Notes: a model not told the origin generated them from the sequence alone. 64,000 nucleotides of DNA from Monosporascus cannonballus (GCA_004154925.1 QJNS01000100.1:1-64000), one strand, 5' to 3'. Positions 39,695 to 50,010 are shown, counted from the first letter of the stretch. Made by a program: numbers and translations.

Positions 39695-40701
39695 TTGGAC
39701 GCAAAAGTCTTTTTAAACTTCCTGACCACAATCATCTTCGTGCGCCATATTTGCCTTGGGTCTACAGTTGTAGGTATGCATGTAGTCCGCTTTAGGGAAG
39801 CCCGACTTATTGTATCTCATGTTGTAGTGTGCTTGTCTCCTCTTGCAAAGGTACTTGGCCCAAAATTTAGCTGGTTCAGGATTCGTTATATCTTTTGGAA
39901 TATTCCCGTCTAAAACGTTTCATAGCACTCACGGGATATTATGTTTTCTACTACGCAGTTCGCCTGGGGCTAATACTTCAAATGCGTGGAAGAAATGTAT
40001 TAGTAATTGGATATATCTCTCAGGATCCGGTCTATTTCGTTAGCCTTCGCCGGGCGGCTCACCTGCCGATTCGGGGTCCCATTATACGGAGGATCTCGAA
40101 TGAGGTACACTTTAGTGATCCAGAGTTCATAGATACGGCATAACCAACGACCGGAAGGAAAATTCGCAAGCCTCCACGGGTCACTAAGAGAACTGGAAGT
40201 ATATAGCACTATATAGGCACCATGGAGGCCAGGATGTCACGGAGACGTTACTAATAGCATTCTCTTGCTTGCAATAGCGCCTTATTCAATCGTGCCCACT
40301 TCGTTACATAATGTGTGTTTCTAGTGTCACAACGAACTTGACTCCTTCTCGATTGCATGCATCCGCATCTCGAACCCATCACGAACCAGCACTTAGACAA
40401 AATGCTAGGATGGCTAGAATTACCTGCCAAGTCAGGGGAGGCTGTGCAGATGCATCGCTTGCTTGAAGTCTGTGCGAGAGACGTCATCACCATATACACA
40501 TTCAACAATTCGTTCAGGTTCATGGATAAGAAGGACCGGGCAAATCTGTTTCCAACTCGACCGATGCCTCCTTCTACCTCACGCATGGTTCTGCTGCTGT
40601 ACCATGACTCGCTCATTTAGCACAGTTCGCTCTGGATTGGGTTGTTTGGATTTTCATTCCCCCGCTGAGGGGCCTGAAGGATATACAGAGGGTACGTGTG
40701 T
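39695..40701 (+). pseudogene. Cytochrome P450, N-terminal fragment
   Basis: A hydrophobic N-terminal anchor (FLNFLTTIIFV...) is followed by LSPLAKVLGPKFS, matching the 'L.PL.KFPGPKLA' proline hinge of fungal P450s. Next come PIIRRISNEVHFSDPEFID and PTTGRKIRKPPRVTKRTG after a stop. A separate open frame at 40357-40620 contains HLDKMLGWLEL and ARDVITIYTFNNSFRF, as in the helix C-D region of pisatin-demethylase/benzoate-hydroxylase-like P450s. The last recognisable piece (IFIPPLRGLKDIQRVRV) runs into solo LTR 2 at 40702. Nothing of the I-helix or haem region follows. At least three frame changes or stops. The C-terminal fragment at 30741 may be from a relative, not the missing half, because it lies upstream. 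Confidence 0.78.
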
Positions 40702-40908
40702 TGTCAGGTGCCGAGGGGCAACCCCCTTTCTAGGGCCTAGCGACCCACCACTATGGCCCTAATTCATGTATATATAATGGGGGCTTCATTGCCGAACAGG
40801 TAGAGAGGGACAGGCATTAATGTTAATCTAATTACTACCTATACTATGAACCACCTGCTAAACTACTTCTTCTGCCTTTCACTCCGTACTTCACCCTTTT
40901 CTCTGACA
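40702..40908. mobile_element. Solo LTR 2 (207 bp) at the end of the P450 fragment
   Basis: TGTCA...TGACA ends, flanked by TGTGT on both sides (40697-40701 and 40909-40913). It contains TATATATAATGGGGG near 40770. Its right end, CACCCTTTTCTCTGACA, is the same as in solo LTR 1, so the two belong to one family. Confidence 0.88.
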
Positions 40909-41004
40909 TGTGTCCACCCGTCTGCCCTGATGGGTTTTGGGCGGATGGTCTGACGCAAGATAACGTCCTTACCAACGCCCCGTCCACTTAACGCGCTACC
41001 CTAG

Positions 41005-41191
41005 TGTCGTGGAATAGGGGTATCTGTGTTAGTCATCAAGCTCCACAGCACCCGGAAGAACCTTATTCCGGCGCTCCCACAGTATATAGAGAGCTTCCTA
41101 GCGACCGCTCCTTGGAGCTCAATTCTAGTCAGACAATTATCACTTCCCACACTCTATGCAACCTTTTCTCGCGATCAGCCTAACTGTGACA
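41005..41191. mobile_element. Solo LTR 3 (187 bp)
   Basis: It begins TGTCG and ends TGTGACA, flanked by CCTAG on both sides (41000-41004 and 41192-41196), with a TATATAGAG motif near 41085. It resembles the other two in size and ends but shares little internal sequence, so it may be a sister family. Confidence 0.85.
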
Positions 41192-41196
41192 CCTAG

Positions 41197-42349
41197 AACC
41201 GCGTTGCGCGTTGATCTGCTTACTGATTAATAGCTCTTTGAAAAATTTATATATATTTATTTATTTGTCGAATCTGCGTTTTCTCTTTCTCGGACATCCG
41301 GAGGGAAGAGCCTGAAGCCTGGGCCGAGAGACTCGAGGCTCACCCCCTATCAGCTTTATCAATCTGTAAACGCATGGGCAGATATCGGAACAGTCGGGTG
41401 TCGTACTTGTTCTGCAGGCGAGATCCGGCCATTCTGCCGAAGTTCCAGAGAGGTCCGGTATCGAGAAGATCGAGTGAGTGAGTGGACAGAAGAGAGAGGT
41501 TACTACATCGAGGCTGGCCATTGCCCCGCCATTGGTGTTGGAAATAGTCATCGATATTGGATTCCGAGCGTGGCGGAAAAGGCACTTTGAAGGTTACATC
41601 AGTGACATAGGCGTTCTTAACGTCGAAGGAAGGAGAGCTAAAGGGGTGGGTATTTGATGTGCCGCGCCTAAGTTGGCCCAATGTACTTCACAATAACCCC
41701 CCTTTTATCTTATTACGCATTTAAATTTATGTAAATTAAAAATCTTCTTATACTGCACCTTGTCAATATCGAGCCAGCTTTATAAAAATAAGTTTAACAA
41801 ATGGTTATAATCTTTATGTAAGTGGAAATGGCCTTACAGGTAAAAAGCGTATATAGTATATAGTCTGGCAAGTGGTTAACTCCCGGTCTAGGAAAGGTGT
41901 AAGAGAATAAAAGGACGAAAAGAGAAGAACGGCACAAGTGCAAGGAAGTAAAGAGCGGCGACGTCAGTGGATTCTTTTATCCGATGTTGCCATCTTACAC
42001 GTTTGGAAACCTAATTCCATTATAGTATGATGAGAGGCAGTCTCAGTGGTGGGATCACGAAATGTTCTCCGCTCGTCCGCACGCACGTATACTATACAAC
42101 CATGGTAGATTTTCTAGAGTACAGGCTTCTCAAGCTCGTACCATCAACCGAACATAGGCAAAGGGTCGATACTGTATCGTAATCCAGGAGCCACTTACCT
42201 CAGCATCTACTCCATTTGTATAGCCAAGAACAAGTTTCTATAACACCACAAGGGCCGTACTGTTAACACGCGAATTATGGCCGATCGAAATGGCCGATGC
42301 AGCCTCACCCACATTTGGACTTTATTAGTACGATCATAGGTGCATAGCT
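41197..42349. other. Intergenic DNA downstream of TSR3
   Basis: Overlapping minus-strand frames at 41261-41681 show no recognised motif. The stretch at 41700-41880 is AT-rich. The part next to 42350 is the TSR3 3' flank. Confidence 0.5.
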
Positions 42350-43609
42350 CTACCACCTCTTGGGCGCCTGCGCACCGCCCGACGAAAACGACCTCGTTAA
42401 GGCATGTGCGCGCGACCTCTCCCTCTCCCTCTCGAACTTCGCCAGCCCGACCTTATCGGTAATGGGCACGGCGTCGATGACGCTATCGAAGGCGTCATCG
42501 CCGCTCTCTTCACCGTTGTCCGAGTCCGGCTCGGCGTCCGAGTCCACCCGGTAACGCTGCGGCTGGGGTGGGGGTATGACTAGCGGTTTCTTCTTATCTT
42601 CCTCTCCTGCGTTAGCGTTGGAAAACGGCTTCGCCGCCAGAACCTTTCGGCGGAGCTCGGCCATCTCCGCGTCCGAATCGCCACCATCGTCGTCTGATAC
42701 GTCGAAGGGGTCCTTTCCGCCTTCTCTATTGCCGTCGTTTTGTGAGCTCTCGCCCGGCTTTGGCCATTGAGCCGGTTTCTTGCCGAGGTATATGCCGTCT
42801 AGGCTCTCGTCGTCTTTAGCACCCTCTATTTCGCCGTCCTCCGCATCATCGTCTTCTTCCTCGTCGCTATCTACCACCACCCTCCGATTCACGTTCCCGC
42901 CCTTCCACAAGTCATCGTCGTCCTCGTTCTCCCTACTCTCGGCGTGCTCTCTCTCCAGGCGCTCCATCCACTCGGCCTCCGTCTTCTTGATCTCATCCTC
43001 GTCGGCGCACGCGGCGTACCTCCTGAGCAGCTTCGCGTTGATGGCGAGGAACGACTCGCCGTAGTTGAACGGCCGCAGCACCTCCTCGGCCCACTCGGGG
43101 TGCCCGCAGATGTAGAAGGCGGCGGCCAGGGCCTCGACGCAGTTCAGCCGGAACGGCTTGCCGTAGTTGACGGTGTTGGCGGCGACGAGGTACGGCAGCA
43201 GCCTCTCGCAGCGCCCGCCGACCTTGCTCCACTGGACCTCCTTGGTGCGCGCCCACGAGCACTCGACGACGGCGGCGCCGTACTGCTCCATCAGCTCCCG
43301 GTCGGCCGGCGACAGCGTGTGCTTGCCGTTCGGCGTGATGATGACGCCGCTGTGGCGCTGGCCCACGTGCAGGTCGCGCATGAGCCCCAGGCGGATCAGC
43401 TTCTTGCCCGAGCACCGCTTCGGATCGCAGTGGTTCAGGTCCCAGCACGCGGCCTTGAAGGCCGGTCGCAAGGAGGAGCCGGCGTCGGCGGGGTCCTCGC
43501 GACCGTCGTCGCCGCCGCCGTTCGTGGGGCGCGGGGGACGATTTTGTCGCGGGGGGCCATGGTGGCTCTTTCCGCCCCGTGAGAACTTGTCTTTCTTATG
43601 GCGCACCAT
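42350..43609 (-). CDS. TSR3: 18S rRNA aminocarboxypropyltransferase Tsr3
   Basis: A single-exon, 419-aa gene on the minus strand, ATG at 43609 with A at -3. The Tsr3 core covers about residues 50-220: CWDLNHCDPKRCSGKKLIRL (55-74), HTLSPADRELMEQYGAAVVE, CSWARTKEV (117-125), and LPYLVAANTVNYGKPFRLNC (138-157) then VEALAAAFYI. In yeast this enzyme transfers the aminocarboxypropyl group of S-adenosylmethionine to a hypermodified uridine of 18S rRNA late in small-subunit maturation in the cytoplasm. The motif usually written NPVNYG is NTVNYG here. The N-terminus is basic; residues about 220-419 are a low-complexity Asp/Glu/Ser tail, usual for fungal orthologues. It is transcribed divergently from the GGA gene across 1.05 kb. 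High GC and strong codon bias; no sign of decay. Confidence 0.95.
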   Translation of the reverse strand: MVRHKKDKFSRGGKSHHGPPRQNRPPRPTNGGGDDGREDPADAGSSLRPAFKAACWDLNHCDPKRCSGKKLIRLGLMRDLHVGQRHSGVIITPNGKHTLSPADRELMEQYGAAVVECSWARTKEVQWSKVGGRCERLLPYLVAANTVNYGKPFRLNCVEALAAAFYICGHPEWAEEVLRPFNYGESFLAINAKLLRRYAACADEDEIKKTEAEWMERLEREHAESRENEDDDDLWKGGNVNRRVVVDSDEEEDDDAEDGEIEGAKDDESLDGIYLGKKPAQWPKPGESSQNDGNREGGKDPFDVSDDDGGDSDAEMAELRRKVLAAKPFSNANAGEEDKKKPLVIPPPQPQRYRVDSDAEPDSDNGEESGDDAFDSVIDAVPITDKVGLAKFERERERSRAHALTRSFSSGGAQAPKRW

Positions 43610-44658
43610 GTTGTGTGGATTTGAGGGTTCCCTGAAAGGAGCTCAAATGGGGCTGGATGTGGCAGCCCGGGCGGGGAGGGGCTTTGCACCAGAAAGGGGA
43701 CGGGAAGAAAGAAGAAGCCGCTTCTACCGTCGCAAAATTGTCATTGACAACGGTGGCGATTGAATGGGAAGTGACGTTTGCCGCATAGTGGGGGGTGTTC
43801 TATCGCTGATAAGACCCCCAGTTGATCCCCCATTTTGTACCTAGGTACCTACCTAATCATGTAACTAAGTACCTATGTGTCCAGGTACCTAGACTAGTAC
43901 TGACCTCGTGGGGCACCCGCAGTACGAAGGTCGGGCGCAAAAGTGTGTGTGTACGTACCTGGTCAGGCACACAGCACGCCACAAAGCACAGTGACATACG
44001 GTGGAAATGAGGCTAGTGGCTGCTGTGTGCCAAAGTCAATTTCTAGGGGGGTACCGCTAGGGCCTTCATAGCGTCTCTGCAACCAAGGTCACTTATCGTA
44101 CAGTGTACCTGGCCTGGGAAAATAACGTTTTTCAGCCACAGTCGATGCTATGACCAAGATAAGAGCGTAGAAGAGCAGCGATTCGGAGCCAAATAATCCG
44201 GTAGAGTCCAACGATTCATGTTGCAGGTGCCTAGGTACCTATGTGGTCTGTGCTATTGCCTGTCTAGTGGCCCCCTTCGCGAACATTAAACCCCCTGTCC
44301 CCGCCAAATCGGATACTTGTGCCTCTGCAGAGTGAGAGCCGAGCTTGAGGCCGTTGGGAGCGTCCAATAAGTGACATACCTACTCTCTTGTAACTCAGTT
44401 GCCTACCTGGGTACATACTCAGTTGCCTACTCACCAACTTCCAAAGGTTTGCTTACCTCTGGCCAACAACGCCATTTCTACAACTTCCCCTGTCGCATAC
44501 ATTCTCCCTCCTCCTCTAGTGACGATGTCTATGAAATAACTATTGGGCAGGGCCCTTGCTTAAACCGCGTACCATCCCGATATCGTATCTTATTTCCCCT
44601 TTGCGGGCACGCCCGTGGGCCCCCCCCCCCCTTCTCCGCCGGATAACGAATACCGAAG
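43610..44658. promoter_or_regulatory. Divergent TSR3/GGA intergenic region with TACCTAGG-type repeats
   Basis: A shared 1.05-kb upstream region. TACCTAGGTACCTACC occurs at 43838-43853, GGTACCTAG near 43884, and CTAGGTACCTATG near 44231. A perfect 14-bp direct repeat ACTCAGTTGCCTAC lies at 44393-44406 and 44417-44430. A run of 12 C (44620-44631) lies 27 bp before the GGA start. Regulatory function is inferred from position only. Confidence 0.5.
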
Positions 44659-46985
44659 ATGGAGGCCGCCTCTGCCCGCGCCGCGGCGAGGGATCGCTGG
44701 AACGAGTTGGGGTATCCGAGGCAGTCCCAGCTGCAGAGATTCATCCAGAGCGCCTGCAGTCCCGAAAATTACGAGCCCAACCTCGCGCTGAACCTCGAGA
44801 TCGCCGATCTGATCAATAGCAAGAAGGGCGGCGCACCCCGCGAAGCCGCCGTCGCCATCGTGAACTATATCAACCACCGTAACGCGAACGTCGCTCTTCT
44901 GGCCCTGGACCTTCTCGATATCTGTGTAAAGAACTGCGGCTATCCTTTCCATCTGCAGATCAGTACTAAGGAATTCCTAAACGAGCTCGTGAGGCGGTTC
45001 CCCGAGAGGCCGCCCATTCGGCCCAGCAGAGTTCAGTCTAAGATCCTGGCTGCCATCGAGGAATGGAGGAGCACGATATGCGAGACGAGCCGGTACAAGG
45101 AAGACCTCGGCTTCATCCGGGACATGCACCGTCTGTTGAGCTACAAGGGTTATGTCTTCCCCGAGGTCAGGCGCGATGATGCCGCCGTCTTGAACCCGAG
45201 CGACGTAAGTGATTCGTGATCTGGACGTACCACAATTGCATTGGATTAATAGTCGCTAGAATTTAAAATCGGCCGAGGAGATGGAGAGGGAAGAGCGGGA
45301 AGCCCAGTCAGCTAAGCTTCAGGAGCTGATCCGGCGCGGCACACCCGAGGACCTACAGGAAGCAAACCGGCTAATGAAGATCATGACCGGATACGATACC
45401 AGATCGAAGACGGACTATCGCGCCAAGGCTGCGGAGGAGGTTTCTAAGATTCAAGCGAAAGCGCGGCTCCTCGAGGAGAGACTAGAAGCTTTTCAACCGG
45501 GGGACTCGATGAAGGACGGGGATGTATTTGAGGAGCTAGCGGCCGCGCTTTCGAGCGCCCAGCCCAAGATCCAGAAGATGTGTGAGGAGGAATCGGACGA
45601 CCATGAAGCCGTGGCCAAGTTGCTCGAGATCAACGACAGCATACACCGAACCGTCGAGCGTTGGAAATTGCTTAAGAAGGGCGACATCGAAGGCGCCAAT
45701 AAGATCGCACAGGGTGCGCCTATCTCTTCGGGGTCGAAAGCGGCTGGGAAGGCTTCGTCTGCCGCTAACGAGCTCTCCTTGATCGATTTTGATGGGGATG
45801 CTGGAAGTGCGACGAATGGTACTGGTGCTGATGCTGCTGGTTCGAGTTCTCGAACCGGCGGCGTTGAGAATGACCTACTCGGGCTCTCCCTGGGAGACGA
45901 TGGCAGCAGTAGCAGCTTCGGCCAAGGCGGTGGAATCTCGCTTGGTTTCGGCGCAAACCAAAGTACGTCCGTTGCACCCCCAGCCCCGTTTTGGCAACTC
46001 GGCCAGCAAGACAGGGTTGCCGATATGAGGGCGTGGGGGTAGCCCTCTCTTGTTGGCTGATTTCTCCTGACTAACCTGTCTCTAGATATACCCGGACCTG
46101 CTTTGTTATCGTCCGTTACGCAGAGCAGCACCGCTGGGGGTGCGGGCATGCCATCTCCCACCCCTCCACCCCCTTTCTCCCCCTTTTCAAGTTTTGTTTC
46201 CCAGCTGTCGGCATCGCAATCGAATTCGCCTCGACCGTCTATTTTACAGCAATCTGCGTTCTCACAACCGCCGCCGCCGCAACAAAAATCGGTTGACCCC
46301 TTCGCGGCCCTGGCGTCTTCTCAGCTCTCCTCCTCTAAACCATCCACACCTAAGCCGGCCACCACCACGGCCGCATCCCCCGCCCCTCCTGCTGGCGCGA
46401 ATGATGACGATGAATGGTCGTTCTCATCGGCGCTGCCGCCGGAGGCCCCCTCGCTCCCCACGGAGCACAAGGCCACGGTTAAAGACCATCCGCTGCAGAT
46501 CGACCTGCAAGCTCGGAGGTCCCCGCAGAACCAGAGCGCCATCGCGCTACTCTTCGCCTTCTCGAATAACACTCCCCAGCCTATCAGCAACCTGCACTTC
46601 CAGCTCGCCGTGACGAAGGTAAGCGCCCTCTCCCCGGTCTTCAACTACGATGACCCGGTTCTTCTACCCGGTTCCATAAACTCACACCGCCATCTTAACT
46701 CCGCCCCCCGCCTCTTCATCCCTGCTCAGCCCCCCGTCTCTCTACAGGAAACCACGGACCACTGACAAGAAAACACAGGGCTACACCCTCCAGCTCCAAC
46801 CGCAGACGGGCCGCGCGCTGCAGCCGAACCAGAAATACGGCGTCACGCAGGCGATCCAGGTCTTCCACGCCGGCGACGCTGGCAAGAAGGTCGAGACCAT
46901 CAAGCTACGCTGGCGCGTCTCGTACACGCTCGGCGCCGAGTCCAAGTCCGAGATGGGCGACATTGCCGAATTCGGCATCGCGTAG
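44659..46985 (+). CDS. GGA: GGA-type Golgi clathrin adaptor (VHS-GAT-GAE)
   Basis: Four exons: 44659-45204, 45260-45962, 46086-46618, 46779-46985. The introns (55, 123 and 160 bp) have GTAAGT/GTACGT/GTAAGC donors and CTAG/CTAG/ACAG acceptors, with CTGACTAAC before exon 3; the product is 662 aa. VHS domain about residues 10-150 (AVAIVNYINHRNANVALLAL), GAT about 190-320 (NLKSAEEMEREEREAQSAKL; LQEANRLMKIMTGYD), then a Ser/Pro-rich hinge with a clathrin-box-like LIDFD (about 356-360) and NDLLGLSL, and an acidic-Trp motif DDDEWSFSSALP near 522-533. The C-terminal gamma-adaptin ear is about 540-662 (LRWRVSYTLG; ends AEFGIA). GGA proteins bind Arf-GTP and ubiquitin or sorting signals and recruit clathrin at the trans-Golgi for transport to endosomes. 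Exon joins restore family-typical text (NPSD-NLKSAEE; AVTK-GYTLQL), which supports the model. Intact. Confidence 0.95.
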
Positions 46986-48099
46986 GCGTTTTGCACTTAA
47001 CAGCGTGGGGCGCTTGGGGATATAGACAGGCGACCGGTGAGGGGGTTGGACGGAGGGATGTATGGACGGATGTGATAGAGGAGGGCGGTTCTCTGCAACA
47101 CGGAGGGATGTAGAAAAGACGCGGATGAGAGGGGACTGAGCGTATCATTGGAAGTAGATAGTTCCGATATGCATATAGGCAACGTGGTATCCGCCCGCGT
47201 AAAGCGGGCCGACGTTTCGTGCTTGCGTAGAGTTCGTGTGCTAGATTGGGAGTGTGTGTTCTAGTAGCTGGGCTGATGTACCGGGGTGTTAAATTACGTA
47301 TTGTCTGATTTGCGTTGAGAGGTAGTGATGGATCGGGGGCGCGGCTATAACTTATATGGCGCGGATACTTCCGGGCTAATATCAGGATCTGGATTATAGA
47401 GGGCTTGGGCCGTAACGTTACGGGCTAGACTAATGTAGACCGCAATGGGTTCAGCTTATTTGTAAGATCCCTTTGCTTCGACTTTGGGCGGAAGAGGTTG
47501 GGATCGAATTACAGACATGAATCGTCATTATAGTCCCTGTCGCGGGCCTTATAGTTATGGTTCCCAGGACTATGCTGTGTAGTTGTTCCTATCATATGAT
47601 ATTAATATCCTTACCAGACCGCCATGTGAAAGGCTTAACCATGGTAACACATCTCGCGAATCATCGTCCATACCTGGCTTCCTTGATTAAGCCAATTGTG
47701 CAAGCATTGCCGTAACCTGGAAAAGGATTAACTCATTGTGGTTCAAGCACCATGAATCACTGCGCTATGGCTGCTAAATAACCCAAGCTTGAGCCTCAGG
47801 GCCCTCTATAAATACCCATCTTCCCCAGAGCTTCTACGCTGCATTTCGATGGACATGGAGAACTCCTGCCAGCAACTCTAGTACCAAGAAATCATGCTGA
47901 GGCCTGCAACCAGCCAGGCACCCGATAACTAACTCCCCACCCGCTCCAAGTCACTTCTGCAACCCGACTCTCGTCTTAAGCAGGGCGAGCCACCAAATAC
48001 CACAAACAGTCAGCCACACAGCCACACCACAGCCAATCAAAGCAGATCAACATCCCTAAGACGCCATACCTTTGTCCGTCGACGCAAGAAGCAAGCGAC
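46986..48099. other. Intergenic region between GGA and the small Cys-rich gene
   Basis: GGA 3' flank, then non-coding DNA. No tRNA or other gene is seen. Contains a TATA box at 47807. Confidence 0.5.
47807..47813 (+). promoter_or_regulatory. TATA box TATAAAT
   Basis: A TATAAAT in GC-balanced DNA, 287 bp before the ATG at 48100, with C/T-rich sequence downstream. It is a plausible core promoter for the small gene. Confidence 0.4.
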
Positions 48100-48366
48100 A
48101 TGTCTTCGGGCGAGTGCGGGACCTGCGGAGAGTGCGGCGAGTGGTTCACCGGCTTCGAATGCGCGAACTGCGAGGGGCTGAAACGAGAGCGGGAGGAGGC
48201 GGAGAAGAGGGCGGAAGAAGAGAGGAAGAGGGAGGAAGAGGAGAGGGGGAGGGAGGAGGAGGAGAAGACAGCAGTTGGCGGGAGCGAGGGTGGGGAGCAG
48301 GCTTGGAGGGAAGGCGCATGTGCTGGGGGGCCAGGGAGGGACATCATACGATGCGAAGGTGTTTAG
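48100..48366 (+). CDS. Small protein: zinc-ribbon-like Cys cluster plus charged coiled coil
   Basis: 88 aa, starting MSSGECGTCGECGEWFTGFE. Cysteines 6, 9, 12, 21 and 24 give a C-x2-C-x8-C-x2-C arrangement (9/12/21/24) like a small zinc ribbon. Residues 27-57 are a continuous Lys/Arg/Glu helix predicted to form a coiled coil, then a Gly-rich tail. No family is recognised. A TATA box lies upstream and the ATG has G at -3. The frame could continue through a short intron (a GTGTTT donor follows the CGAAG at 48355-48359, an acceptor GCAG at about 48400), so the C-terminus is uncertain. The GA-rich repeat also leaves long frames on other strands, so existence as a gene is probable but not certain. 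Confidence 0.5.
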   Translation: MSSGECGTCGECGEWFTGFECANCEGLKREREEAEKRAEEERKREEEERGREEEEKTAVGGSEGGEQAWREGACAGGPGRDIIRCEGV

Positions 48367-49049
48367 TAGATTGTGATTGAATGTTTTGGGGAATTGCAGA
48401 GGAAAATGCGACCAAGGCCCCGTGGCGATGCCATTGGCAGATGTGGCTTCGAGGCGGTTGATCTGAATAGGGGCTACGCTATGTATTAGGTTGTCTAATC
48501 CTCTAGAAGAACTCCACTAGAAATAGCCCGGAAGTTGCCCAAAGACATTCCAACTCGTCAATCTTTTCTCATCGCTCAAGTATCCGACACATGTTTAAGT
48601 AGCTGCCTTGCAGAACCATCAGATAATAACCTCTTGGATCACGGTCTTCGAGAAAACAAGCATCACATAATACAAAACCGAGGCCAGATGTCACCCATAC
48701 TGGGCACTGTATCCGACTGTCAGATTTGCGTTAGACTCTCGCCGTGTTTACGATCTACGGTATCGGAGGCCCGGCTGGTTAAATTCCAGGACCGATTCCG
48801 GATACACTGGGAACAGACGTGTTAGGTCGGTTTCGGCGCAGGCTTCGTAGAACTCGTAGGCATGCCCATATCGCGTCGTTTGCCACCAAACGCAAGTACC
48901 GCGCCGGAGCCGCGCTGTTCATCCAAATGATACATATAGAAGGTTCTATGTTCGAGTTCCCTATGCAAGGGAAGTACTGCGCCCTTCCATGCCATACCGG
49001 GATCCGTCGAGAATTAGCGGCAATGAATTCCATGGTCGTGAGATTCGGG
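48367..49049. other. Intergenic DNA
   Basis: Open frames on both strands (48535-48825 plus; 48779-49177 minus) have no recognised motif. The right end is the 3' flank of the permease remnant. Confidence 0.4.
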
Positions 49050-49640
49050 CCCATCAAATTTCTCCTCACCCCACGGACCATAAGGCCAGCGCAATCGGAA
49101 GCACGACCAGAATCGCGGGGTCGCGGTGACTGGTAAGGTAGACGGAAACGGAAGCCAGACCCTAGCGCGCAGGGCATACACCACGGCTACGACGTCGACG
49201 GGTGCGCTGTAGCGGCCGAGATTCCACTCTCCCGTCGTCAGCGCGGGCGAGGCGCGCAGCCACGATTACAGGACACTCGTGATGGCGATGGCGTAGCCCA
49301 GGCACAGTGCGAGCGAGGACAGGGGATGCTGGCACCGAAGGCCACGTAGCCGCCCCCGATACTCAGCAGGCAGAGCGCCGAGGCGGTTAACGTGACCAGC
49401 GCGAGCGACCGGTGGGGGACCTGTTGCTTCGGGGGCATGTAGGTGAAAACACAGCGGGAGGCCGCCGTCTTTGCCCAAGCCCAGGTCAGCCGAGAGCCGG
49501 ACGCGATGTTCCTGAGGTTCGTGTTGAAGAGGATGAGGAGTAGGCCGGACACGGGGGTCGTCGCCGCGGCCCTGAACCCCATGATCTCGAGGAGGAGGGA
49601 GGAGAGCGGACTGGCCGAGTTCACGGCGTCTTCGGTGGGA
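49050..49640 (-). pseudogene. Amino-acid/GABA/choline-type permease (APC superfamily), truncated pseudogene
   Basis: The minus-strand pieces in order are MGFRAAATTPVSGLLLILF, IASGSRLTWAWAKDGGLP (the 'SR..WA.ARDGGLP' signature of fungal APC transporters, across a frameshift), then VPHRSLALVTLTASALCLLS, LSSLALCLGYAIAITSVL with a stop, and GEWNLGRYSAPVDVVAVVYA, WLPFPSTLPVTATP near the C-terminus. At least three frameshifts and one stop. The first half of the transporter (about six membrane helices) is missing; the break lies next to the GGGTACCC repeat and the AT-rich block, so an insertion or rearrangement there probably removed it. Coding DNA remains GC-rich and not RIP-mutated. The family assignment is firm, the substrate is not. 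Confidence 0.82.
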
Positions 49641-49679
49641 GCCATGGCGGCGAGGATCCTGCTACCATTAGGGTGAGGG

Positions 49680-49795
49680 AATGGGTACCCGTGGGTGACC
49701 CACGAAGACCCATGGGTCCTGATGGGTACCCATCGGATTTGCCAAGGACCCATTGGGTACCCATTGGGTCTTGCCAAGGACCTATGGGTACCTAA
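49680..49795. repeat. GGGTACCC-rich palindromic repeat at the island/AT-block boundary
   Basis: About 115 bp packed with ATGGGTACCCAT-like palindromes (49680-49690, 49722-49733, 49751-49764, 49784-49792), TGGGTGACCCA and two GCCAAGGACC copies (49741-49750, 49773-49782). It lies exactly at the composition change and looks like the terminal region of a mobile element; family not identified. Confidence 0.6.
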
Positions 49796-50010
49796 TGAGT
49801 AAAAAATTTACATATAAAGCATATCGCTTTGTTAATTTGAAATAATCTGAAATAATCCGGTAAAAACGGTAATATTAAAGAATTTATAATTAAACTGTAT
49901 AAAACTTTTTAAATATCATAAAATCAAATAATGCCGATTTTCCTTTAAACCGAACCTAAATTTCGTTTAAGATTTTATTATTATTATTTTTTTACGTATT
50001 ATTCGAATCC

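Noticed and set aside
30741..40701. One P450 gene split in two by insertions
   Set aside because: The C-terminal part lies 9 kb upstream of the N-terminal part on the same strand, and about 180 residues are missing, so two separate remnants or a rearrangement are more likely.
41261..41681. Overlapping minus-strand frames of 96 and 113 codons
   Set aside because: No recognisable domain, two competing frames, no promoter or intron signals.
42944..43582. 212-codon plus-strand open frame
   Set aside because: Antisense shadow of the GC-rich TSR3 gene; Arg/Ala/Leu-rich with no motif.
45493..46161. 222-codon minus-strand open frame
   Set aside because: Antisense shadow of GGA exons 2-3, crossing a well-supported intron.
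47976..48380. Other long frames over the GA-rich repeat (123 and 102 codons)
   Set aside because: Produced by the purine-rich repeat on the small gene; Ser-rich or Arg/Gly-rich low complexity.
48535..49177. Open frames on both strands downstream of the permease remnant
   Set aside because: No family resemblance; partly overlap the permease pseudogene.
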